DNA of 64,000 bases, taken from contig NZ_JAIUCZ020000008.1 of NCBI RefSeq assembly GCF_020176955.2, forward strand, positions 124,001-188,000. The letters are read 5' to 3'. The notes under the pieces were generated by a model, which saw nothing but the letters and a program-made list of their open reading frames with translations, had not been told where the DNA came from and searched no databases. This document shows, one piece after another, positions 31,270 to 40,293 of the stretch. The stretch is from Nocardia sp. alder85J. GTDB taxonomy: Bacteria; Actinomycetota; Actinomycetes; Mycobacteriales; Mycobacteriaceae. Each line of letters begins with the position of its first letter. Position 1 is the first letter of the stretch. Made by a program: the position numbers and the translations under genes.

Positions 31270-34074
31270 GTGACTTCGCCCTATGACGATGGACCGCACG
31301 GCGGACGCCCCCCGGGGGGCCCACAACCGGGCCCGGGCGGTTATCCGCCGCCCCGCCCGGCGGGCCCGCCGCCGGGCCGTCCGCTGCCGCCGATTCGTCC
31401 GGGGCAGGGTCCCGCGCCGCAGGGTGGCCAGCCGCGCAATCCCGGCCGGCCCCCGCAGCCCGGCCAGCCCGGCGATCCGACGGTGCGCCGCGGGCCACAG
31501 GACGGTGACCCGCGGCGGCCGCTCCCGCCGCGCGGTCCCAACGATCCGCCACGCGGCCCGAACGATCCGCCGCGCGGTCCCGGCGGCCAGCCGCCGCGGG
31601 GCGGGCAGCCCCCGCGCGACCCGAACCGGCCACCGACCGGGCCCACCCGCCGGGTCGAGCAGCCCGGCCGGCCGGGCCCCGGCTCCGATTCCCAGGCCAC
31701 CCAGAAGATTCCGGCCGAGGCGCTGGACAGCCCCACCCGGCGGGTGCAGCGCGCGATGCGCCCCGCGGGCGGCGGCGCACCGCCGAGCGGGCCGGGCCGC
31801 AACGGCCGCGGTCCCGGCGGGCCCGGCGGCAGACCGCCGCGCAGACGCCGCTCGCCGTGGCGGATCGTCCGCCGCACCTTGTACGTCCTGATCGCACTGG
31901 CCTTCATCGCGCCCAGCGCGGCCTTCCTGTTGTCCTACACCACGGTCAAGGTGCCGCAGCCGGACGATCTGAAGACCAATCAGGTGGCCACCATCTACGC
32001 CTCCGACGGGTCCAGCGTGCTGGGCAAGGTGGTGCCGCCGCAGGGCAACCGCACCGATGTCACCATCGACCAGATCCCGCCGCACGTGCGCAACGCGGTG
32101 ATCGCCGCCGAGGACCGCACCTTCTACACCAACCCGGGCTTCTCGATCTCCGGCTTCGGCCGCGCGTTGTACCGCAACGCCACCGGCCAGGAGGATGCCG
32201 GCGGTGGTTCGACGATCACCCAGCAGTACGTGAAGAACGCCATGGTCGGCAACGAGCACTCGCTGTCGCGCAAGGTGCGCGAGCTGGTGATCTCGGCCAA
32301 GATGGCGCAGCAGTGGAGCAAGGACCAGATCCTCACCGCGTACCTGAACACCATCTACTTCGGCCGCGGCGCCTACGGCATCGACGCGGCGTCCAAGGCC
32401 TACTTCGACAAGAAGGTGCAGGACCTGTCGGTCGCCGAGGGCGCCGTGCTGGCCGCCACGATCCAGCAGCCGTCCAATCTCGATCCCGAGAAGAATCCGA
32501 AGGGCGCCCAGACCCGCTGGAACTACGTGCTCGACGGCATGGTCGCCGGCGGCAACCTGGCCGCGGCCGACCGCCAGAAGATGGAGTACCCGCAGGTCGT
32601 CACCGCGGCGCAGACCAGCAGCGACACCCTGGAGACGGGCCCGGAGGGCCTGATCAAGACCCAGGTGCTCAGCGAGCTGGCCGAGGCCGGGATCAACGAG
32701 CACCAGCTGAACACCCAGGGCCTGACGATCACCACCACGATCGATCCGAAGATGCAGCAGGCCATGATCGACGCGGTGCACAAGGACATGGACGGCCAGC
32801 GCGACGAGGTGCGCACCGCCGCGGTGTCGATCGATCCGAAGTCCGGCGCGGTCAAGGCGTACTACGGCGGTGACAACGGCCAGGGCTTCGACTTCGCCAA
32901 CGCGGGCCTGATGTCCGGCTCGACGTTCAAGGTGTTCGGCCTGGCCGAGAATCTGGAACTGGGCAAGCCGCTGTCGACGCTGTACGACAGCGCGGACCTC
33001 AACGTGAACGGCATCAAGATCACCAATGCCGAGGGTGAGACCTGTGGCACCTGCACCATCGCCGAGGCGCTCAAGCGCTCGCTGAACACCAGCTTCTACC
33101 GCATGGAGCTGGACATGCAGGGCGGCCCGGAGAAGATCGCCGCGATGGCGCACAAGCTCGGCATCCCGGACACCATCCCCGGCGTCGGCAAGACCCTGAC
33201 CGAGGCCGACGGCAGCGGCCCCAACAACGGCATCATCCTGGGCCAGTACCAGGTGCGGCCGCTGGACATGGCCTCGGCGTACGCGACCATCGCCGCCTCC
33301 GGCATCTACCACAAGCCGCACTTCGTGCAGAAGGTCGTGGCCGCCGACGGCACGGTGCTGCTCGACCGCGGTCAGGTGCCCGGCGAGCAGCGGGTCTCGG
33401 CCGCGGTGGCGGACAACGTGACCGCCGCTATGGAGCCGATCGCCGCGTGGTCGCTCAACCACAACCTCGCGGGCGGCCGCAAGTCCGGCGCCAAGACCGG
33501 TACCACCCAGCTGGGCGACACCGGCCAGAACCGCGACGCCTGGATGATCGGCTTCACTCCCTCGCTGGCGACCGCCGTCTGGGCCGGTACCGAGCAGGGC
33601 GTGGCGCTGAAGACGCCCAGCGGCTCCATCATGTACGGGTCGAACCTGCCGTCGAACATCTGGAAGGACACCATGGACGGCGCGCTCAAGGGCACGTCGA
33701 ACGAAGACTTCCCGAAGCCCGCCGCGATCGGCGGCCAGGCAGGTGTGCCGTCCTGGTCCGCGCCCTACACCCCGCCGTCGTCCACCCCGCGCGCGCCGTT
33801 CGAGCCGCCGGTGGTGGTCACCCCGTCCCAGATGGAAATCCTGCCGGGCGTGCGGATTCCGGTCCCCGGACTGGCGCCGAACCCGCGGCAGCAACCCCAG
33901 CAGCAGCAGTCGCAGGACGACCAGCAGCCGGCGGACGGCGGTCCGATGCCGGGGCAGCCGTTGGCTACCTCGGAGGGCGCGACACCCACGACCAGCGGTA
34001 ACAGCGGATACTCCCAGGGCGGTACCGGGAACGGGGCCAGCGGAAACGGGACCTATCCGACTCGGCAACGGTAG
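31270..34074 (+). CDS. ponA1: Class A penicillin-binding protein PonA1
   Basis: 934 residues from GTG 31270, chosen because GGAG lies 9 bases upstream; an in-frame ATG at 31255 has no ribosome site. A long Pro/Gly-rich cytosolic tail of about 195 residues precedes one membrane helix (LIALAFIAPSAAFLLSY). The glycosyltransferase motifs are AAEDRTFYTNPGFS and GGSTITQQYVKN. The transpeptidase has S551-TFK, S604-LN and K742-TG. A Pro/Gln/Ser-rich tail ends it. It polymerises and crosslinks peptidoglycan during polar growth. Synteny with Rv0050 is complete. Confidence 0.95.
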   Translation: MTSPYDDGPHGGRPPGGPQPGPGGYPPPRPAGPPPGRPLPPIRPGQGPAPQGGQPRNPGRPPQPGQPGDPTVRRGPQDGDPRRPLPPRGPNDPPRGPNDPPRGPGGQPPRGGQPPRDPNRPPTGPTRRVEQPGRPGPGSDSQATQKIPAEALDSPTRRVQRAMRPAGGGAPPSGPGRNGRGPGGPGGRPPRRRRSPWRIVRRTLYVLIALAFIAPSAAFLLSYTTVKVPQPDDLKTNQVATIYASDGSSVLGKVVPPQGNRTDVTIDQIPPHVRNAVIAAEDRTFYTNPGFSISGFGRALYRNATGQEDAGGGSTITQQYVKNAMVGNEHSLSRKVRELVISAKMAQQWSKDQILTAYLNTIYFGRGAYGIDAASKAYFDKKVQDLSVAEGAVLAATIQQPSNLDPEKNPKGAQTRWNYVLDGMVAGGNLAAADRQKMEYPQVVTAAQTSSDTLETGPEGLIKTQVLSELAEAGINEHQLNTQGLTITTTIDPKMQQAMIDAVHKDMDGQRDEVRTAAVSIDPKSGAVKAYYGGDNGQGFDFANAGLMSGSTFKVFGLAENLELGKPLSTLYDSADLNVNGIKITNAEGETCGTCTIAEALKRSLNTSFYRMELDMQGGPEKIAAMAHKLGIPDTIPGVGKTLTEADGSGPNNGIILGQYQVRPLDMASAYATIAASGIYHKPHFVQKVVAADGTVLLDRGQVPGEQRVSAAVADNVTAAMEPIAAWSLNHNLAGGRKSGAKTGTTQLGDTGQNRDAWMIGFTPSLATAVWAGTEQGVALKTPSGSIMYGSNLPSNIWKDTMDGALKGTSNEDFPKPAAIGGQAGVPSWSAPYTPPSSTPRAPFEPPVVVTPSQMEILPGVRIPVPGLAPNPRQQPQQQQSQDDQQPADGGPMPGQPLATSEGATPTTSGNSGYSQGGTGNGASGNGTYPTRQR

Positions 34075-34085
34075 CCTCTGGTCCC

Positions 34086-35828
34086 GTGACCGAGCAGCAG
34101 CAACTGGTGCGGACACCGGCCGTGGCGAGCGTTCCGGAGTCGGGGGAGACGTCGCCGGCGCCGCTGGCACCGGATCTACGGTCGGCGGACCGGCGTGACA
34201 AGCCGAGTCGCACCGACACGCTGACCGCGCAGCTGTCCCCGCTCGTGGGCGGGCCGGTCGGTGAGCACGCGCTCATCGGCCGGGTCCGGTTCTGGACGCC
34301 GCTACGGGTCCTGATGGCCTTCGCCCTGGTGTTCCTGGCGTTCGGCTGGGCCGGCAAGGCGGCCTGCATCCAGCAGACCACCGACAGCGCCGGCCAGCCG
34401 ACACTGGACTGGTCCAACGGCCGGCAATACGTGGCGATGTGCTACTCGGACACGGTGCCGCTGTACGGCGCCGAACATCTCAACGAGCTCGCGTTCCCGT
34501 ATCGCAAGCAGTGGACCGACTTCGACGGCGACGGCCACCCGCACACCCGGTACATGGAGTATCCGGTGCTGTCCGGGCTGTACCAGTACGCGGCGGCGGA
34601 GGTCTCCTACGCCTGGAGCCGGGTCCGGCTCACCCCCAAGGCGCTGCCGGTGGTGCTGTATTTCGACACCGCCGCACTGGGATTGGCGCTGGCCTGGCTG
34701 GTGACGGTGTGGGCGTCCTCGCAGCTGTCCGGGCGGCGGGTGTGGGACGCCGCCCTGGTGGCGCTGTCGCCGCTGGTGCTGGTGCACATCTTCACCAATT
34801 TCGACGCGCTGGCCACGGCGTTCGCGGCCACCGGCATGCTGGCCTGGGCGCGGCGGCGGCCGGTGCTGGCCGGGGTGCTGCTGGGACTCGGCGGCGCGGC
34901 GAAGCTGTACCCGCTGCTGCTGCTCGGCCCGATCGTGCTGCTGTGCCTGCGCACCGACAGCCGGCAGCGCCTACCGGGACTGCGAGATCTGGTGCGGCAC
35001 AGCGATATCGGCTTCGCCGCGGCCTGCCGGGAGTATCTGGCCGGGGCGCGGATCCGCCCGCTGCGCGCCGCGGGGATCACCGTCGCCGCCGCCGCGGCGG
35101 CGTGGCTGGCGGTGAATCTGCCGATCGCCGTGCCGTTCCGGGCCGGCTGGTGGGAGTTCTTCCGGCTCAACACCGAGCGGCACGCCGACCCGGATTCGGC
35201 CTACAACGTGATCACCTCCTTCACCGGCTGGAGCGGTTTCGACGGGCCGCTGCATCCGGAACAGACCCCGACCCTGCTGAACGCGGTGTCGCTGCTGCTG
35301 TTCCTGGTGGCCTGCGCGGCCATCGGCTGCATCGGGCTCACCGCACCGCGGCGGCCGCGGCTGGCGCAGTTGGCCTTCCTGGTGGTGGCGGCCTTCCTGA
35401 TCACCAACAAGGTGTGGAGTCCGCAGTATTCGCTGTGGCTGGTGCCGCTGGCCGCGCTGGCGCTACCGCACCGGCGAATCCTGTTGGCCTGGATGACGGT
35501 CGACGCCCTGGTCTGGTTCCCGCGGATGTACTACTACCTGGGCACCGACCGCAAGGGCGTGCCGGAGCAGTGGTTCACCGGCACGGTGGCGCTGCGGGAT
35601 CTGGCCGTGCTCGCGTTGTGCGCGCTGATCGTCCGCGAGATCTACCGTCCGGCAACGGATCCGGTGCGCCGCGGCGGGGTGGACGACCCGGCGGGCGGCA
35701 TCCTGGACCGGGCCGCCGACCCGCTGCTGCCCTGGCTGCCGCCCTGGCTGCAACCGCAGCCGGCGCCGGTCAGGCCGGCGCGGATTCCCGTCGCAGCCGT
35801 TGCCATTCCCACGGATCATGAGCACTGA
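34086..35828 (+). CDS. GT87-like membrane glycosyltransferase (Rv0051 homologue)
   Basis: 580 residues from GTG 34086, 11 bases after ponA1. A cytosolic tail of about 70 residues is followed by about ten membrane segments. YMEYPVLSGLYQYAAAE, GAAKLYPLLLLGPIVLLCL and NKVWSPQYSLWLVPLAALAL are typical of the DUF2029/GT87 family of polyprenyl-phosphate-mannose-dependent mannosyltransferases. The paralogue at 38346-39725 shares these motifs. It probably acts in lipoglycan synthesis; the acceptor is unknown. Confidence 0.85.
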   Translation: MTEQQQLVRTPAVASVPESGETSPAPLAPDLRSADRRDKPSRTDTLTAQLSPLVGGPVGEHALIGRVRFWTPLRVLMAFALVFLAFGWAGKAACIQQTTDSAGQPTLDWSNGRQYVAMCYSDTVPLYGAEHLNELAFPYRKQWTDFDGDGHPHTRYMEYPVLSGLYQYAAAEVSYAWSRVRLTPKALPVVLYFDTAALGLALAWLVTVWASSQLSGRRVWDAALVALSPLVLVHIFTNFDALATAFAATGMLAWARRRPVLAGVLLGLGGAAKLYPLLLLGPIVLLCLRTDSRQRLPGLRDLVRHSDIGFAAACREYLAGARIRPLRAAGITVAAAAAAWLAVNLPIAVPFRAGWWEFFRLNTERHADPDSAYNVITSFTGWSGFDGPLHPEQTPTLLNAVSLLLFLVACAAIGCIGLTAPRRPRLAQLAFLVVAAFLITNKVWSPQYSLWLVPLAALALPHRRILLAWMTVDALVWFPRMYYYLGTDRKGVPEQWFTGTVALRDLAVLALCALIVREIYRPATDPVRRGGVDDPAGGILDRAADPLLPWLPPWLQPQPAPVRPARIPVAAVAIPTDHEH

Positions 35829-36093
35829 TCAGGGTCACCTCGTCGCCGTGGCGGTGCACCAGTTCGCGCAGCCGGGCCTGGGTGCCCAGGCGTAGGTCGC
35901 GGTGCACCTCGAAGCCGGTCTGGACCATGTCCAGGATCGGATGCGGGTGCGGCTCGTCGTCCAGTTCGCGGTGGTGGTAGTAGGCGTCGCCGCAGTGCAA
36001 CAGCCAGCGGTTGACAGCGGCCGCGGGTTCCCGGCCGGGATAGGTGGCTTCGATCCGCCGGACGGATCCGCAGTTGAGGTGATGAATCGTCAT
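35770..36093 (-). pseudogene. MBL-fold hydrolase with its catalytic core deleted
   Basis: 107 residues from ATG 36093. The first residues (MTIHHLNCGSVRR) match the start of a metallo-beta-lactamase-fold hydrolase family. The text then jumps to the family's C-terminal part: NRWLLHCGDAYYHHRELDDE, RLRELVHRHGDEV and ISAHDPWEW. The HxHxDH zinc site and about 120 residues between are absent, while the frame is kept. The gene is therefore an internally deleted remnant. It overlaps the end of the convergent glycosyltransferase gene by 59 bp. Confidence 0.65.
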
Positions 36094-36107
36094 GTGGGCT
36101 AGTCTGT

Positions 36108-36129
36108 GACTTGAACTGCACTTCAAGTC
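36108..36129. promoter_or_regulatory. MerR-type operator
   Basis: GACTTGAA-CTGCAC-TTCAAGTC is a perfect 8-6-8 inverted repeat in the 47-bp gap between the MBL remnant and the MerR gene. It ends 11 bases before the MerR ATG and resembles the operators of this regulator family. Confidence 0.65.
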
Positions 36130-36140
36130 AAGGAGTCGCG

Positions 36141-36575
36141 ATGGATCCGGAACTGCTCGATATCGCCGAGGTGGCGGCACAGTCCGGACTGGCACCCTCG
36201 GCGCTGCGCTTCTACGAGAAGAAGGGGCTGATCGTCGCCGCCGGCCGCAACGGACTGCGGCGCAGCTACCACCCCGGGGTGGTCGACCGGCTGGCGCTGA
36301 TCTCCTGCGCCCGGCGGGCCGGATTCACCATCGCGGAGATCGAGCGGGTACTGCACGCGACTCCCGGTGACACCGCGCTGCGGGCACGGCTGGCGGCCAA
36401 GGCCCGCGAGGTGGACGCGGACATCGCCCGGCTGATCCGGATGCGGGACGCGCTCGGGCATGCGGCCGGATGTGATCACGAGCTGCTGGTGGAATGCCCG
36501 GAATTCATGGTGCTGCTGAAGGATCCGGACGCCGCGAGCCCGCGGAGCCGGACCCGAGAGAATCCGGCCGCGTGA
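36141..36575 (+). CDS. MerR-family regulator
   Basis: 144 residues from ATG 36141 with AAGGAG upstream. The N-terminus IAEVAAQSGLAPSALRFYEK is the MerR helix-turn-helix and wing; the coiled coil is FTIAEIERVLHATPGDTALR. A Cys pair (AGCDHELLVECPEF) at the C-terminus could bind metal or sense redox state. It is divergent from the MBL-fold remnant, which was probably its target. Confidence 0.85.
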   Translation: MDPELLDIAEVAAQSGLAPSALRFYEKKGLIVAAGRNGLRRSYHPGVVDRLALISCARRAGFTIAEIERVLHATPGDTALRARLAAKAREVDADIARLIRMRDALGHAAGCDHELLVECPEFMVLLKDPDAASPRSRTRENPAA

Positions 36576-36724
36576 ATCCGGACCGGCCGGGACGGTCGTG
36601 AGCGGCCGGATACCCCGCGCCACAGCGGAGTCCGGCGCCTGAGCGGAGGATCGGGCGCCGAACTCGGATCGATTCGCGATGGACCTCGTGGCCGGGTAGT
36701 CCGTTGCGGGACCGGTCACGACTG

Positions 36725-37660
36725 TCAGCCGGACACCCGGACATGTTGCGGGACAGCGAGAGTCATGATCGGGGTGGAATCCGCCGGGGCCGGTCGCGGC
36801 GCGGGTGAGCGGCGGGCGGCCAGCACCATGCCGACCACGCCGACCGCCAGACCGGTGAGGGTGAGCGGGTGCAGCGGCTGGCCGACCACCAGCCAGGCCA
36901 TGATCGCGGTGACCGCGGGGGTGGCGAAGAACAGCTTGCCGACCCGGGTGGTGTCCCAGCGCCGCAACATGGCGTTCAACAGGAGGAAGGCGCCCATCGC
37001 GTTCACCAGCACCATCCACACCAGGGCGCCGGCGAACCGGCCGGTGTCGACGATGTGGAAATCCCGGTATGCCCAGGCCAGCAGACCGGCGACGGGTGCG
37101 CTGGCCAGGGCGTGCACGGCGGTGGCGGAGCGGGAGTCGATCTCCGGGGTGAACCGCTTCTGGTACACCGTCCCGAGGCTCAGGCCGAGCAGGCCGACGA
37201 AGCACAGCAGGAGCCCGGAGACCGAGAAGGCCGACTGGTCCAGCACCGCCAGCCCGACACCGACACCGCCGACCGCGAAGCCCAGCCACTGCCGCCGGGT
37301 CACCGTCTCACCCAGGACCCGCCCGGCGAACAGCGCGATCACCACCGGATTCAGGCCCTGGATCAGGGAGACCACCGCCGCCGACACATGGTCGGTCATC
37401 GCCGTGTAGAAGGCGCCGAACTGCACGATCTGCATGAGCAGACCGGCCACCACGGCATGGAGGAGTTGCCGGCCACGCGGCCATTGCGCGTGCACCGCAA
37501 CGGCGTACACCGCCAGCGCCAGGCCCGCCGAGCCGAATCGGCCGAACAGCAACACCATCGGCGGCGCGGCGCCGACCCCGATGATTCCGGCGATGAACGC
37601 GCTGCTCCACATCAGTACGAAAGCTGCCGGGGCCGCCGACATCAGTGTCCGAGTCCGCAT
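36725..37660 (-). CDS. EamA-family (DMT) transporter
   Basis: 311 residues from ATG 37660 with GGGAGGTACCG upstream. About ten membrane segments in two EamA halves: AAFVLMWSSAFIAGIIGVGA at the start and GALVWMVLVNAMGAFLLLNA in the second. It is likely an exporter of amino acids, drugs or metabolites; the substrate is not readable. It is divergent from the CGNR gene and shares the inverted repeat between them. Confidence 0.85.
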   Translation of the reverse strand: MRTRTLMSAAPAAFVLMWSSAFIAGIIGVGAAPPMVLLFGRFGSAGLALAVYAVAVHAQWPRGRQLLHAVVAGLLMQIVQFGAFYTAMTDHVSAAVVSLIQGLNPVVIALFAGRVLGETVTRRQWLGFAVGGVGVGLAVLDQSAFSVSGLLLCFVGLLGLSLGTVYQKRFTPEIDSRSATAVHALASAPVAGLLAWAYRDFHIVDTGRFAGALVWMVLVNAMGAFLLLNAMLRRWDTTRVGKLFFATPAVTAIMAWLVVGQPLHPLTLTGLAVGVVGMVLAARRSPAPRPAPADSTPIMTLAVPQHVRVSG

Positions 37661-37685
37661 CGGTACCTCCCACCCGAGTAACCAT

Positions 37686-37730
37686 CTTGACTGGTTGCTA
37701 CTCTGACATCGGTTTCCATAACCTGTCAAG
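37686..37730. promoter_or_regulatory. Long-spaced inverted repeat between divergent genes
   Basis: CTTGACTGGTT (37686-37696) and AACCTGTCAAG (37720-37730) are an 11-bp inverted repeat with one mismatch, 23 bases apart. A TATGCT -10 (37736-37741) lies 6 bases before the CGNR GTG. The CGNR protein may bind here and control the transporter. Confidence 0.5.
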
Positions 37731-37747
37731 GTGGTTATGCTGGGACC

Positions 37748-38284
37748 GTGTTCACCTTCGTCAGCGGGAATCTCGCCCTGGACTTCGCCGGTACCGTCGA
37801 GGCGCGCAGCACCGAATACCGGGACACCATGACCACCGCCACGGACCTGGCGAACTGGCTGACGGCCGCCGACCTGCTCGATGCCGCACCCGGCTGCGAT
37901 GCCGAGGCGCTGCGGCGGGCCGTCGAACTACGGGAGGCCGTCTACCGGTCGGGCCTGGCGACCCTGCTCGGCGAACCGCTCGACCCGGCCGATCTGCGGC
38001 TGCTCAACGAACGCGCGCAGGGCCGCCCACCCACGGTGGAACTGACCGCCGAGCGCACGATCCGGCGCACCGGCACGATCGATGACGCGCTCGCGGCCGT
38101 CGCCCGCTCGGCGATCGAACTTCACGGCGGGCCGGATCGGCTGCGGCTGAAGCAATGTGGGCGCGACGACTGCACCCGCCTCTATGTGGACACCTCACGC
38201 GGCGGCTCGCGCCGCTGGTGTGACATGGCGATCTGCGGCAACCGCGCCAAGAGCGCCGCATTCCGGCAGCGACACGGCACCTGA
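37748..38284 (+). CDS. CGNR zinc-finger / ABATE-domain regulator
   Basis: 178 residues from GTG 37748. The N-terminal ABATE domain (SGNLALDFAGTVEAR) is a stress-linked ligand domain; the C-terminal zinc finger has CGRDDCTRLYVDTS, RRWCDMAICGNRAKSAAFR, giving the family's four Cys and the CGNR signature. Such proteins act as regulators in actinobacteria. The -10 is close to the GTG, so the mRNA is probably leaderless. The gene is divergent from the EamA transporter. Confidence 0.85.
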   Translation: MFTFVSGNLALDFAGTVEARSTEYRDTMTTATDLANWLTAADLLDAAPGCDAEALRRAVELREAVYRSGLATLLGEPLDPADLRLLNERAQGRPPTVELTAERTIRRTGTIDDALAAVARSAIELHGGPDRLRLKQCGRDDCTRLYVDTSRGGSRRWCDMAICGNRAKSAAFRQRHGT

Positions 38285-38345
38285 TCACCGAATTCCCTTG
38301 TACCGCAGCACTTCCCGCCCCGATACTCGATCTGCCGGCCGCCGC

Positions 38346-39725
38346 TCAGTGACCCACCGGCAGCAGCTCGCCGGTGGCCCGGCGGACCACCACCGGCACC
38401 GGATCCGGATCGCGCGGCCGGGCGCGGGCGAAGGCGAAGAAGAAGTACACCAGCAGGATCGCGCGGCCCCACACCCCGAACTGGACGATATTCCCCTCGA
38501 GATCCGCCGAACCCGTCATCCCCAGGGCATAGAAATAGCGGAACACGCCGATCCCGATGGCGGCGTCGGCCAGCAGGTACAACCCGATCGCCGTCCACGG
38601 GACCTCCAGCAGCACCATGAACGGCACCAGCCACAGGGTGTACTGCGGCGAATGCACCTTGTGGAAAAGCAGGAATCCACACAGCATCGCTCCGCTCACA
38701 CCGACCCACGGAAAGACCCCGGAGGTCTGGAAACGCCGCCATCCCAACCACATCGCCAGCACGAACGCGGCCATCACCAGCGCCGGCGACACCGTCGACA
38801 CGAACTGCTGGAAGGACGCCTCACTGCCCGGCAGATCGCCGAACATCGGCCGGACTCCCCAGTACCAGACGGAATTCGTGGTGATGTCCGCCTGCCGCAA
38901 CTGCTGGAACGTGATCGACGCCCGCCAGCCGTCGTATCCGGCCAGGGCGAACGGCAGGTTGATCAGCGCGACGGTGACCACGGCCGATACCGCCGCCAGT
39001 ACCGCGGACCAGACGTCGCGGCGGCGCACCCGCCCGGCACGGACCTCGTCACCCCCGGTGACCAGGTAGACCAGCAGCGGCAGCACGAAGATGCCCGGAT
39101 AGAGCTTGAGACAGAAGCCGATCCCCAGCAGCACGGCCGCGATGATCCCCCGTGTGCGCAGCGAATACCGGGTCAGCGTGGCGACCACGTACACGGCGCC
39201 GGCCGCGGTGCACACCACCGGCAACTCCCAGTTGTGGAAGGCGTAGAGCACCAGCGGCGAGCCGACCGCCCACAACATCGCCGCCGGACCCGACAGCCGG
39301 CCCAGCATCCACGCGGTGAGCAGCGCGAAGGGCGCCAGCAGCAGGGCCGAGTGGAGCAGGAAGTCGGCGTCGTTGTGCACACCCGCCGCGCCGATCCACA
39401 TCAGCAGTCCGCTGAGCACCGGATACTCCACCGCCCCGCCGATCAGCGTGCCGTCGGCGGTGATGTCACCGTTCACGTAGGGAAAGATGTGGGCGTTGAT
39501 ATCCCTTCCCAGCCAGAGGAATTGGATGTCGGAGTAGCAGACCTTCGCGTCCTTGACCCGGTCGAACATCAGGCTGCGGCCGTCGGGGGTGAAGGGCGGC
39601 CCCGCGCACCGGGCCTTGTTCAGGTAGGCGAACAACAACGTCACCGCGCAGAACAGCACCGCGATCGCCGCTGTCCACCGGCCCGCCGTGCGGGCGGTGT
39701 CGCCGGCGGCGGGTCGACTGGACAT
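38346..39725 (-). CDS. GT87-like membrane glycosyltransferase
   Basis: 459 residues from ATG 39725. About ten membrane segments. AVEYPVLSGLLMWIGAAG, GFCLKLYPGIFVLPLLVYLV and HKVHSPQYTLWLVPFMVLL match the paralogue at 34086-35828 at the same positions. It is probably a mannosyltransferase of the periplasmic lipoglycan pathways. It is divergent from the rpsF operon, with 171 bases between the starts. Confidence 0.8.
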   Translation of the reverse strand: MSSRPAAGDTARTAGRWTAAIAVLFCAVTLLFAYLNKARCAGPPFTPDGRSLMFDRVKDAKVCYSDIQFLWLGRDINAHIFPYVNGDITADGTLIGGAVEYPVLSGLLMWIGAAGVHNDADFLLHSALLLAPFALLTAWMLGRLSGPAAMLWAVGSPLVLYAFHNWELPVVCTAAGAVYVVATLTRYSLRTRGIIAAVLLGIGFCLKLYPGIFVLPLLVYLVTGGDEVRAGRVRRRDVWSAVLAAVSAVVTVALINLPFALAGYDGWRASITFQQLRQADITTNSVWYWGVRPMFGDLPGSEASFQQFVSTVSPALVMAAFVLAMWLGWRRFQTSGVFPWVGVSGAMLCGFLLFHKVHSPQYTLWLVPFMVLLEVPWTAIGLYLLADAAIGIGVFRYFYALGMTGSADLEGNIVQFGVWGRAILLVYFFFAFARARPRDPDPVPVVVRRATGELLPVGH

Positions 39726-39821
39726 GCGCACAACGATAGGTGGACTACTCGTCCCCCGCCCATATACCTCTCCCCGATGCCCGATTTCGCAGGTGAACAC
39801 ACCCTCAGGTAACCTTGTCGG

Positions 39822-39864
39822 GTTGCTGACGCAACGACCCCTCCTGCCACGGACCGTCCGTGGC
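39822..39864 (+). promoter_or_regulatory. Leader hairpins upstream of rpsF
   Basis: Two hairpins lie in the rpsF leader: GTTGC-TGAC-GCAAC (39822-39835) and GCCACGG-ACCGT-CCGTGGC (39846-39864). A TAACCT -10-like box is at 39810-39815. In other bacteria the S6:S18 complex binds an rpsF leader hairpin bearing a CCG element; the second hairpin has CCG in its loop, but that match is only suggestive. Confidence 0.4.
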
Positions 39865-39896
39865 CGTTTCCAGTCCACAGGAGGTGATGGGTTCCC

Positions 39897-40184
39897 GTGC
39901 GTCATTATGAAGTGATGGTCATCCTCGATCCGACCCTGGACGAGCGCACTGTCGGTCCGAACCTGGACAAGCTGCTCTCCGTGGTCCCGCAACAAGGCGG
40001 CAAGATCGACAAGGTCGACATCTGGGGCCGCCGCCGGCTGGCCTACGAGATCGCCAAGCAGAGCGAGGGCATCTACGCGGTGGTCGATCTGACCGCCGAG
40101 CCGGCCACCGTGAGCGAGCTCGACCGTCAGCTGGGGCTGAACGAGACCGTGCTGCGCACCAAGGTCCTGCGCCACGGCAAGTAA
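39897..40184 (+). CDS. rpsF: 30S ribosomal protein S6
   Basis: 95 residues from GTG 39897 with a strong AGGAGGTGATGG upstream. MRHYEVMVILDPTLDERTV and IDIWGRRRLAYEI-like text (KVDIWGRRRLAYEIAKQ) are diagnostic. S6 binds 16S rRNA as a heterodimer with S18, encoded two genes downstream. First gene of the rpsF-ssb-rpsR-rplI operon. Confidence 0.97.
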   Translation: MRHYEVMVILDPTLDERTVGPNLDKLLSVVPQQGGKIDKVDIWGRRRLAYEIAKQSEGIYAVVDLTAEPATVSELDRQLGLNETVLRTKVLRHGK

Positions 40185-40293
40185 ATCCCCTGTGTCCGTG
40201 TGGACCACACCGGTATTCGTCAGGGTCTTTCTCTAGGCTCTAGCGCAACCGACGGGTGCACGCGGACTGCACCGGAATGCAGGAGGAACCCCC

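Noticed and set aside
31114..34170. 1018-residue minus-strand frame opposite ponA1
   Set aside because: A GC-skewed shadow; ponA1 on the other strand has all glycosyltransferase and transpeptidase motifs.
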